Assembly: GCA_017417215.1 (NCBI GenBank)
Contig: JAFPZP010000081.1
Coordinates: forward strand, 1 to 59,447
Direction of reading: 5' to 3'
Length of the DNA stretch: 59,447 nt
Source: Candidatus Rifleibacteriota bacterium
GTDB lineage: Bacteria > Muiribacteriota > Ozemobacteria > Ozemobacterales > Ozemobacteraceae
The stretch's first letter is position 1. The number at the start of each line of letters is the position of its first letter. The translations under genes and the position numbers were made by a program. Positions 43,547 through 51,392 of this stretch are shown here, one piece after another. The notes under the pieces are model-generated. The model saw nothing but the letters and a program-made list of their open reading frames with translations. It was not told the origin of the DNA and searched no databases.

Positions 43547-46156
43547 ATGCTTAACAAGAAGAGACAGGAGCTTATAATACAGAATCTTAAGTCTATTTCT
43601 TCACAAGTTAGACTTATGGCAATCGAGCAGTTGGTTAATTTGCCTTCTATGCCTAATCCGGAAAAGATTAAGCACATTGAAAGCTGTTTGCAGGATAGTG
43701 AGGAATCTGTTCAGACTGCTGCAAAGATAGCTATAGGGAAATTAGGCGGAAGTACATCTGCTCCAGCTCCAGCACCTTCTGCTCCAGCCTCTGATTCATC
43801 ATCTTCTGCAAGTTCAGGTGGATTTGAACTTCCTTCTCTTTTTGATATACCCTCTGATTTTGGAGCCTCTCCAGCACCTGCAGCACCTCAAGCTCCAAAT
43901 CCTTCTGCTGCTGGTTCAGGCTTTGGTTTACCATCAATGACTCCAGCACCTGCAGCACCTCAGGCTCCAAAACCTTCTGTAGCTGGTTCAGGTTTTGGTT
44001 TGCCATCAATGACTCCTACTCATGCTGCATCTCAGGCTCAAAAACCTTCTGTAGCTGGTTCAGGCTTTGGTTTGCCATCAATGACTCCTACTCCTGCATC
44101 ACCTCAGGCACCTAATCCTTCTGCAGCTGGTTCAGGTTTTGGATTACCATCTATGACTCCTACCCCTGCATCACCTCAGGCACCTAATCCTTCTGCAGCC
44201 GATTCAGGTTTTGGTTTACCATCAATGGCTCCAACTCCTGCTGCACCTCAAGCTCCTGCTGAACCTACCCCAGTTGTTGCAGCTACTCCTGCTCCAATTC
44301 CGACTAATCCAAACGGCAATGTTATTATAGATGGACCAGTAGACCCTTCTTTACCACAAGTAAGTAATTCTTCTGATATTGCTTTTCTGTTAGATCATAT
44401 TAGAAGTATTGCTTCTTCTAAGCCAGCGGGCTTTTTAACTAGACTATTTGAATTGGCAAAAAGTGTTCATGAAGAAGTGGCTTTGACTGCGCTTCAGACT
44501 TTATTCAATATAAAAGATGACAGAGTAGCGCCCAATATTTTAGTTCTTTTGACCGATTCGACTTATTCATCACAACGTCGTTTTTTAATGCTTAAAATTG
44601 TGATGGAAACTAATGTTCCTTTAAATGCTGATTTACTAGAAAACATTCTTATTAATGAAAAAGATGTTATTATAAAATCAGGTTTGGTTAAGGTTTTTGC
44701 TAAGAATTGCAATGAAAACGGAGTTTCTCTTTTAATCAAATGTCTTAATGATGATGACCCTAGAGTTCGTGCAAATACTGTTGAAGTTATTGAATCTCAG
44801 CAGATTAAGGGTTGTGAAAAGGAAGTTATAAAACTTTTAGATGATGAAGAAAACCGTGTAAAAGTTAATGCTGCTAAATATCTTGTTAAAAATGGATATC
44901 AGCAGGCTTTCCTTACTTTGAGAAATATGCTTGTTTCACCTGAAGTTTGGTTAAGGGACAGTGTTATATTTGCATTGGGCGAAATAGCCGATCAATCTTC
45001 TCTTGTATTGTTGAGAGCTGCTTTAAAAGACCCGAATCAGGGCATACGTTTAAGTGTTTTAAAGGCATTAGCTAAAATTAATAACACTATGGCAAGACAG
45101 ATTCTAAAAGCAGCTTCAAATGACCCAGATCAGATTGTTGCTCAGGTTGCAAATTCTTTATTTGAAAAAATAAAGGATACTCCATTGAGAGATGACTCTA
45201 ATTCTGGTGCTGGAGTTCAGAAACGACCGGTAAGTGTTATGGCACCTGCGGCTAACTCTCCTGCTGTAAACCAGCCAAGAGTGCCACAGCCATCAATGCC
45301 TCAGGCACCATCGGCTCCAACAGGTCTACCAAGTATGCCACCTAAGCCACAAGCTCCGTCGGCCCCAACAGGTTTACCTTCTATGCCATCAATGCCTCAG
45401 GCACCGTCAGCTCCAACAGGTCTACCTTCTATGCCTTCAATGCCTCAGGCACCGTCAGCTCCAACAGGTTTACCTGGTATGCCATCAATGCCACAGGCTC
45501 CGTCGGCCCCGACAGGTCTGCCTTCTATGCCAACAATGCCACAGGCACCATCGGCTCCAACAGGTTTACCTGGTATGCCATCAATGCCACAGGCACCGTC
45601 AGCTCCAACAGGTCTACCTAGTCTGCCATCAATGCCACAGGCACCGTCAGCTCCATCAGGTCTACCTGGTATGCCCACAATGCCACAGGCACCATCGGCC
45701 CCAACAGGTTTACCTTCAATGCCAAAGGCTCCTTTAACTCCGCCTGTAAGACCTAATGTAGGTGTTCCTCCTAGACCTGGTGTACCTAATATTCAAAAAC
45801 CAGTAGCACCAGTCAGACCATCTTCTGCTAATAATGCTCCTATGCCTAATTTACCAGAAGGTTCTCCCAACTTTGATAAACCTCGTTCTGCAGCTATATA
45901 TGCAAAGCTTTGTTCTCCCTCTGTTGATGAACAGCGTAATGGTATGAAAGATATCGCATTTGTTATGGGACAGGATCAGATGATACTCATTGGTAAAGCA
46001 CTAAGTCTGGAAGATGAAAGTATAAGAATTGCTGCTGTTAAGCTGTTGTCTAGAAAAAGAACTCCTGATGCGAAAGAAATGCTTTCACACCTTGCAGGAG
46101 ATGCTAATGAAACAATATCATCAATGGCAAAGAAATCTTTGATGTTAATGAAATAG
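43547..46156 (+). CDS. HEAT-repeat protein with two Pro/Ala-rich repeat linkers
   Basis: 869 residues. A short HEAT unit (about 10-65) is followed by a Pro/Ala/Ser linker with five 24-residue copies around GSGFGLPSMTPTPAAPQAP (111-235). A central HEAT array (about 275-550) has repeats such as DDDPRVRANTVEVIESQQ and DPNQGIRLSVLKALAKIN. A second linker has nine 16-residue MPQAPSAPTGLPSMPS units. A C-terminal HEAT pair (about 780-869) finishes it. No enzyme motif, signal peptide or membrane helix is seen. It is flanked by the two mnmG copies in the same direction, 17 and 13 bases away, and likely co-transcribed. A scaffold role is inferred. Confidence 0.8.
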   Translation: MLNKKRQELIIQNLKSISSQVRLMAIEQLVNLPSMPNPEKIKHIESCLQDSEESVQTAAKIAIGKLGGSTSAPAPAPSAPASDSSSSASSGGFELPSLFDIPSDFGASPAPAAPQAPNPSAAGSGFGLPSMTPAPAAPQAPKPSVAGSGFGLPSMTPTHAASQAQKPSVAGSGFGLPSMTPTPASPQAPNPSAAGSGFGLPSMTPTPASPQAPNPSAADSGFGLPSMAPTPAAPQAPAEPTPVVAATPAPIPTNPNGNVIIDGPVDPSLPQVSNSSDIAFLLDHIRSIASSKPAGFLTRLFELAKSVHEEVALTALQTLFNIKDDRVAPNILVLLTDSTYSSQRRFLMLKIVMETNVPLNADLLENILINEKDVIIKSGLVKVFAKNCNENGVSLLIKCLNDDDPRVRANTVEVIESQQIKGCEKEVIKLLDDEENRVKVNAAKYLVKNGYQQAFLTLRNMLVSPEVWLRDSVIFALGEIADQSSLVLLRAALKDPNQGIRLSVLKALAKINNTMARQILKAASNDPDQIVAQVANSLFEKIKDTPLRDDSNSGAGVQKRPVSVMAPAANSPAVNQPRVPQPSMPQAPSAPTGLPSMPPKPQAPSAPTGLPSMPSMPQAPSAPTGLPSMPSMPQAPSAPTGLPGMPSMPQAPSAPTGLPSMPTMPQAPSAPTGLPGMPSMPQAPSAPTGLPSLPSMPQAPSAPSGLPGMPTMPQAPSAPTGLPSMPKAPLTPPVRPNVGVPPRPGVPNIQKPVAPVRPSSANNAPMPNLPEGSPNFDKPRSAAIYAKLCSPSVDEQRNGMKDIAFVMGQDQMILIGKALSLEDESIRIAAVKLLSRKRTPDAKEMLSHLAGDANETISSMAKKSLMLMK
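43877..44251 (+). repeat. 72-bp tandem repeat coding 24-residue units
   Basis: Five copies of a 24-residue unit (core GSGFGLPSM) in the first linker of the HEAT protein. The copies differ at several bases, so the array is old or constrained at the protein level. Confidence 0.85.
45296..45726 (+). repeat. 48-bp tandem repeat coding 16-residue units
   Basis: About nine copies of MPQAPSAPTGLPSMPS-type units in the second linker. Synonymous changes are frequent while Met/Pro/Gln/Gly positions are kept, which points to selection on the peptide. Confidence 0.88.
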
Positions 46157-46169
46157 GCTGATTATTTTT

Positions 46170-48062
46170 ATGGAAAAGAACATTTCTAAGAATAATGAAT
46201 TTCAAGTAATTGTAATAGGAGCAGGACATGCAGGCTGTGAAGCTGCATTAGCTTCTGCAAGAGCAGGAATAAAAACTCTTTTATTGACAATTAACTTGGA
46301 TACAATAGCTGCTTTGCCTTGCAATCCATCTGTTGGTGGGCAAGGAAAAGGTCAGTTGGTTAGAGAAATTGATGCTTTGGGCGGCGAAATGGGTATTGTA
46401 GCCGATGAAACAAGCATTCAATGCCGAAGACTGAATACAAGAAAGGGAATTGCTGTTCAGTCTAACAGATTTCAATCAGATAAAAACGGCTATATCAGGC
46501 GTATGACTCAATCTTTGATGTTACAGCCTAATTTGAAGCTTCTTCAGGCTATGGCTACCGATTTGCATTTCGAAAATGGTGAAATAGCCGGTGTTGTAAC
46601 CGTATCTGGCGAAATATTCTATGCTCCCGTTGTAATATTGACTACAGGCACATTCTTACGTGGCAAAATCCACATTGGTGAAATAAGTTATTCTGCAGGT
46701 AGGGCAGGGGAACCTGCTGCTGATGCTTTGGGAAGTTCTATTGAAAGAATAGGCTTGCCTGTTATGCGTTTTAAAACAGGAACTCCACCAAGAGTAGATA
46801 TTAATACTGTTAATTTTGAAGGGCTTGAAAAACAGGTTACAGACCCAGATACTGCTCCTTTTTCCCTTTGGTCTGGAGAAAGTGAATTTGAGCCTAGACC
46901 CTGTTATCTAACCAAAACAAATGCTGAAACTCATCGCATTATCAAAGAAAACTTTGGTCGTTCCGCTTTGTTCTCTGGTAACATAAAGGGAACAGGAACA
47001 AGATACTGTCCTTCAATAGAAGATAAAATAAGCAAATACCCCGACAAAGATAGTCACAAGGTTTTCTTAGAGCCAGAAGGCTGTTATAGTCACGAAATTT
47101 ATTTGCAGGGAATGTCGACAAGTCTTCCAGAAGAAGTTCAGGAAGCTTATGTTAACAGCATTAGAGGTCTTGAAAACGCTAGAATTACCAGACCTGGCTA
47201 TGCTATCGAATATGATATTGTTGACCCTAGCGATCTTTATCCGACTTTAATGTCTAAATCGATAAAGAATCTGTTTCTGGCTGGTCAGATTAATGGCACT
47301 TCAGGTTATGAAGAAGCTGCTGCTCAAGGGATTCTTGCAGGAATTAACGCTGCAGCTATTATAAATGGGAAAAAGCCGCTAATATTAGATGCAGATAGTT
47401 CTTATTTGGGTCTGATGGTTCAGGAAATAACTATGTCTGGAATTAAAGAACCCTATAGAGTCTTTACTTCTCGTTCTCCTTTCAGACTTAACTTAAGAAT
47501 GAGCAATGCTGAAGACAGGCTTTCTGAAATAGCTTATTCCTTTGGTGTAATGCCTGAAAACAAGATTAATATAATAAGAGAACGCGCTGCAAAGATGGAA
47601 TCTGTTAAGCAGCAGTTAATCGATTATACATTGACTCCAACAAGGCTGAAAGCTTTATATCCGGAATTGGCTAATCCTGTTCCAGCTTCTAGCGTAACTT
47701 TAGCTCAGTTGCTTAAACGTTCAGAAGTAGAGATTTATAAGTTTAAAGATTTGATTCCACAAATAGACAGCTTAGATTCTATGGCTGCTACTGAAATTGA
47801 AGCTCAAATAAAATATGAAGGTTATCTTGCTCAACAGCAGAAAGAATTTGAATTAAGAGAATCTATGGAAAAAATAGAATTGGATGACAGCTTCTTTAAC
47901 GATCTTCCACCAGCTTTGACTTATGAAGCAAAAGTGAAGATTTTAGCTGTTAGACCTCATACTATTGGTGACTTAGCTCATATTCCAGGGGTAAGAGCTT
48001 CTGATGTTGCAGTTACTGCAATGACAGTCAGAAAAAGGATGAAAAATGACAAAAGTCAGTGA
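46170..48062 (+). CDS. mnmG: MnmG (GidA) paralog 2, divergent
   Basis: 630 residues. FAD motif GAGHAG (17-22), C51 in LPCNPSVGG and C280 in TRYCPSIEDK are intact, as are SAGRAGEPA, FKTGTPPRVD and the C-terminal domain (LTYEAKVKILAVRPHTIGDLAHIPGV). Changed parts are those kept by paralog 1: NTSKGPAVRxxRAQxDK becomes NTRKGIAVQSNRFQSDK, and VDDL becomes VQEIT with SRSPFRLNLRMSN in place of SRAEYRLLLRxDN. It is next to rsmG (17-base overlap), the usual place of mnmG. It is probably the partner of paralog 1 rather than TrmFO, which is shorter and lacks the CPSI motif. Confidence 0.94.
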   Translation: MEKNISKNNEFQVIVIGAGHAGCEAALASARAGIKTLLLTINLDTIAALPCNPSVGGQGKGQLVREIDALGGEMGIVADETSIQCRRLNTRKGIAVQSNRFQSDKNGYIRRMTQSLMLQPNLKLLQAMATDLHFENGEIAGVVTVSGEIFYAPVVILTTGTFLRGKIHIGEISYSAGRAGEPAADALGSSIERIGLPVMRFKTGTPPRVDINTVNFEGLEKQVTDPDTAPFSLWSGESEFEPRPCYLTKTNAETHRIIKENFGRSALFSGNIKGTGTRYCPSIEDKISKYPDKDSHKVFLEPEGCYSHEIYLQGMSTSLPEEVQEAYVNSIRGLENARITRPGYAIEYDIVDPSDLYPTLMSKSIKNLFLAGQINGTSGYEEAAAQGILAGINAAAIINGKKPLILDADSSYLGLMVQEITMSGIKEPYRVFTSRSPFRLNLRMSNAEDRLSEIAYSFGVMPENKINIIRERAAKMESVKQQLIDYTLTPTRLKALYPELANPVPASSVTLAQLLKRSEVEIYKFKDLIPQIDSLDSMAATEIEAQIKYEGYLAQQQKEFELRESMEKIELDDSFFNDLPPALTYEAKVKILAVRPHTIGDLAHIPGVRASDVAVTAMTVRKRMKNDKSQ

Positions 48063-48774
48063 GTTTATAAAACCTTATACAGATAGATTAAAAATAAATC
48101 TTGATAATTCTCAGTTTGAGAAGTTGGATTTGCTCACTGAAAATATGATTAATGACCCGCTTTATAAAAGTGTTTCCAAAATATTTGATACAGAAGAAAT
48201 GGCTATTAAACACTTTTTGGATTCACTCTTGCCTCTTTGTTATTCTCTTCCTGTCTGGAAATCTGAAAAAGTTTTGGATTTGGGTACAGGAGGCGGTTTC
48301 CCTTGTTTGCCTTTGGCAATTGCTTTGCCTGATTCTCATTTTACTGCCGTTGACGGAAGGCAGAAATCTGTAGATTTTGTGGCAAGAATGGCAAAATCAA
48401 TAGGTTTGAAAAATGTTGAAACCATACATTCAAGAATAGAAGACTTAGGGCAAGATAAGGCTCACAGAGAAAAATACGATTTGGTTACTTGCAGAGCTTT
48501 GTCTTCTGTAAGAGTTTTAATGGAATATACTCTACCGCTAACCCAAAATGGCGGTTGGTCTTTTTATTATAAGGGACCAAAACTTGATGAAGAATTGGCA
48601 GAAGCTTCAAATGCTATTAAGATTTTGGGAGTAGAACCTGAAAATATTGAGATTTACAGGCTTTTACCTCCTGAAATACCTTTTGAACGAAACTTTATAT
48701 CTATTCATAAAATAAAAAGTGTAGCGGCAAAATATCCAAGAAAAGCCGGTACACCTCTAAGTAAGCCACTTTGA
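48046..48774 (+). CDS. rsmG: 16S rRNA (guanine-N7) methyltransferase
   Basis: 242 residues, the GidB family. It methylates G527 of 16S rRNA using S-adenosylmethionine. The SAM site is VLDLGTGGGFPCLPLAIALP (about residues 82-101), followed by FTAVDGRQKSVDFVARMA, then VTCRALSSVRVLMEYTLPL and FYYKGPKLDEEL. The N-terminal helices include AIKHFLDSLLPL, where DS is typical. Its start overlaps paralog 2 of mnmG by 17 bases. The usual parA-parB pair does not follow; a membrane/coiled-coil gene does. Confidence 0.96.
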   Translation: MTKVSEFIKPYTDRLKINLDNSQFEKLDLLTENMINDPLYKSVSKIFDTEEMAIKHFLDSLLPLCYSLPVWKSEKVLDLGTGGGFPCLPLAIALPDSHFTAVDGRQKSVDFVARMAKSIGLKNVETIHSRIEDLGQDKAHREKYDLVTCRALSSVRVLMEYTLPLTQNGGWSFYYKGPKLDEELAEASNAIKILGVEPENIEIYRLLPPEIPFERNFISIHKIKSVAAKYPRKAGTPLSKPL

Positions 48775-48789
48775 GATTGGGAGTAAGCT

Positions 48790-49617
48790 ATGGGCGGTGC
48801 TGGAATTATAACTGCAGAATTATTCGTAATAATAGTATTTGCTATAATAAATCTTCAAATTCAGATGAGGATAATTGCGTCCATGTGGGGAAAAGGCTGT
48901 TCTTGGCAGCAATTTCTAGATATTTATGATTTAAATGGCAAATATCGAAATTGGCTGACTTTCGATCTTATCGCAAATACTTTGATTATGCTCGGTGCAA
49001 CATTTTTTATGAGCAGTCTTGGTTTTTCTATGCCTTTGATTCCCTTAGGAATCATTGGAATTGAATGTGTTTCGTTAGTAGCTTTCCCTGTTCGCTTTAT
49101 TGGGGCAAAGGTCGCAATGCAGAATAACCCCAATCTTCTTGATTTTAATGGAAAATACAAAGACACCTGTAATGAGTATAAAAAGCTTGTAATGATATTG
49201 GATGAAAGGCATCTGGGGGCTTATAAGAAATCTGCTTCCAAACTATGGAGCGAGCTTTTGCTGTTAAATAAGAGAAGAAAAGAAGCTTATGCTGCAAAAG
49301 AAAAACTTGAAGCTACTAAAGAAGATGTTCAGAAACTTATAAGTGCATATTCATTGGAAAATGATGTTGATAAGCGATTAAAAGCGCAGGCAAGATTGAA
49401 TCATATTATAAAAAAACAGGCTGATATTGATGAATATACTGCCAATGTTGAAGAACAGATTATTCGTTCTGAAAATGTTTTTATGGATATAAGAACAAAA
49501 CTCGAAGTAGGGCAGAGTGACAATATTCTTCCTGATTTATCTAATTATACTAATCAGGTTAAATCATTAGAATACACTGTAGACGTTTTAGATGGGGACG
49601 AAGATAAGAAAAACTAA
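48790..49617 (+). CDS. Membrane protein with C-terminal coiled coil, unknown
   Basis: 275 residues. Three hydrophobic helices (about 5-27, 58-80 and 85-108) are followed by a charged, Glu/Lys-rich helical region (about 125-250) with heptad-like spacing of Leu/Ile, i.e. a predicted coiled coil facing the cytosol. A GGGAG site precedes ATG 48790, 15 bases after rsmG, so it is probably the last gene of the cluster. It occupies the position where parA would be expected, but it has no ATPase motif. It ends 5 bases from the convergent O-antigen-ligase-like gene. No family is assigned. Confidence 0.65.
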   Translation: MGGAGIITAELFVIIVFAIINLQIQMRIIASMWGKGCSWQQFLDIYDLNGKYRNWLTFDLIANTLIMLGATFFMSSLGFSMPLIPLGIIGIECVSLVAFPVRFIGAKVAMQNNPNLLDFNGKYKDTCNEYKKLVMILDERHLGAYKKSASKLWSELLLLNKRRKEAYAAKEKLEATKEDVQKLISAYSLENDVDKRLKAQARLNHIIKKQADIDEYTANVEEQIIRSENVFMDIRTKLEVGQSDNILPDLSNYTNQVKSLEYTVDVLDGDEDKKN

Positions 49618-49622
49618 GTTTT

Positions 49623-51392
49623 TTATAGCTTGGTTAGCAATTCTTCCATTTCTTTAAAACCAACATAAACATTGTGGAATCCGGGAGAATAGGTTAAGCC
49701 TTTGGTTATTACTTCTTTTGCTTCCTGCTTTTTTTCTTGCTTAATCAGATATTTAGCAAATTCCAATCGGAACAGTTCAGAAGCTGGGTCTATTTCTAAG
49801 GCTTTAGAATAATAATGAATTGCCTGATTTTCATCTGTTTCTGTATATAGACGAGCTAGATTGATAGGGAAAATAGCTTCGTATTTATTAGCATTAGCTG
49901 CGTTTTTCCATATGATTTCTGCTTTATCTTTTTGTTTTGCCAACATAAAAATCATGCCTAGTGTATTTGCTGCTGATGGGTTATTAGGCTCTTTTTGAAG
50001 AATACTATCATATGTTTTTATGGCTTCCAATAGATTTTGTGAACTTAAACAAAAGTTTGCCTTTTCAAATAGAGACTGTGTATGAAATAGATTTAAACAG
50101 CCTGGTATAACAAGGATAATTAAAGCTATAACAGCATATTTTATTGTGTTATTAGAAATTAATGCAAATTTCTTTATGGATTCTTTTGTCGTTTTTAACT
50201 GACATGCTGTTATTCCACCAACAGATAAAGCCATAAGCAAGGCTGTAGGAAAGATTCTCGATGAAAAACCACTTAAATTTTGAATGAGAAAAGAAATAAA
50301 AACAGCTGAAAATACCATGCTGTCTGTTTTCTGGTTCTTGGCTGCTATATAAGAGAATCTTAATAAATAGATGGTGATTACAGCTAAGAGAATGCTTGAA
50401 AGGAAGCCAGTCTCAATCATTGACTGCAGATATTCGTTGTGGGCATACATTGGGTAATCCCCGCCAACAATACGATACAGAGGGTAAACTAGCAGAAAAG
50501 AATGTAATCCATGACCGTAGATAGGAAGTTTGTTTATAGAACCCAAAATACCTTTGTTAATCAAAGTTCTTTGGAAAAAAGTCATGTCTGATGGCTTGGT
50601 TATAGAAAACAATCTGTATTTGAAAGGTCCAGAGAAGAAAATGATTAAAAGAATTACAACAGAACAAGTCAGTATTTTAACTGTTGTTTTATCTAGTTTT
50701 ATTTTGGCAATAAATAAAGATATTGCCAAACCAACCAAGGCAGCAAACAAAGCTATCCAGCCGCCTCGGCTCAGAGTCATCATAATGCCTGTTCCGCAAA
50801 GAATTAGCGATATTGCAGCTACTACCTTTTCTTTTTTATTTTCTGAATTAATTATTAAGGCAACTGTCATAATAAAAAGAGCTGATAGAAAGGCCGCAAA
50901 TATGTTGGGGTCTGTCATAATCCCACAGCATCTTGTTCTGAAAAGCTCTTTTGATGCAGGGTCTAGCCAGGTGCTAGGTATCGGCGGTGCCTCGATGTAT
51001 TCTATTATTGCCATTAACCCTTGTAAAAAACCAGTAATAGCAGCTATTCGGTAGAAAGACATTTTGCTCGAGGAATCTGATGCTAGTTGATAGCAGGTAG
51101 AATAGGACAGCAAAAGTAAAACACAGGTTTTTATAAATGCTGATATTGAGCCATAGATAGAGCAGGATAGAAAAACGCTTCTGCCGACTGTGAAAAGCCA
51201 GATTCCTAGCAAAACAATAAAAACAAATAATATTCTACTTGGTAGTAACTTTATTTTTTGCTGTTCCCATAAAGTATAGAGAGCAAAGCCTGATACTACT
51301 AAAGAGGTTAGCAATACTGCTATTGCTTCGTTATAGAAGTATAAAATAGGAACAGCAAAAATAATAAATATTGGAAGAATTTTATTTTTCAA
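49623..51392 (-). CDS. O-antigen ligase (Wzy-C) family protein with TPR tail
   Basis: 589 residues. About ten to eleven membrane helices (1-445) include the family's LSRGGWIALFAALVG and a periplasmic loop with GHGLHSFLLVYPL, followed by YAHNEYLQSMIETG (His/Asn/Glu typical of WaaL/Wzy-C). The last 130 residues are TPR-like (ILQKEPNNPSAANTLGMIF, HYYSKALEIDPASELFRL). Such proteins transfer glycans to lipid A or proteins in the periplasm. It starts 11 bases inside the end of the inactive transglutaminase-like gene, so the three minus-strand genes form an operon. The exact acceptor is unknown. Confidence 0.85.
   Translation of the reverse strand: MKNKILPIFIIFAVPILYFYNEAIAVLLTSLVVSGFALYTLWEQQKIKLLPSRILFVFIVLLGIWLFTVGRSVFLSCSIYGSISAFIKTCVLLLLSYSTCYQLASDSSSKMSFYRIAAITGFLQGLMAIIEYIEAPPIPSTWLDPASKELFRTRCCGIMTDPNIFAAFLSALFIMTVALIINSENKKEKVVAAISLILCGTGIMMTLSRGGWIALFAALVGLAISLFIAKIKLDKTTVKILTCSVVILLIIFFSGPFKYRLFSITKPSDMTFFQRTLINKGILGSINKLPIYGHGLHSFLLVYPLYRIVGGDYPMYAHNEYLQSMIETGFLSSILLAVITIYLLRFSYIAAKNQKTDSMVFSAVFISFLIQNLSGFSSRIFPTALLMALSVGGITACQLKTTKESIKKFALISNNTIKYAVIALIILVIPGCLNLFHTQSLFEKANFCLSSQNLLEAIKTYDSILQKEPNNPSAANTLGMIFMLAKQKDKAEIIWKNAANANKYEAIFPINLARLYTETDENQAIHYYSKALEIDPASELFRLEFAKYLIKQEKKQEAKEVITKGLTYSPGFHNVYVGFKEMEELLTKL

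Noticed and set aside
45296..45726. Regular 48-bp units as a CRISPR-like array
   Set aside because: The units are in frame inside a long gene, vary synonymously and have no unique spacers.
41634..48062. One mnmG copy as TrmFO
   Set aside because: Both are about 630 residues and have the CPSI cysteine motif and the long insertion of MnmG; TrmFO is about 440 residues and lacks them.
50530..51054. 174-residue plus-strand frame
   Set aside because: It lies antisense within the O-antigen-ligase-like gene and has no ribosome site or family features.
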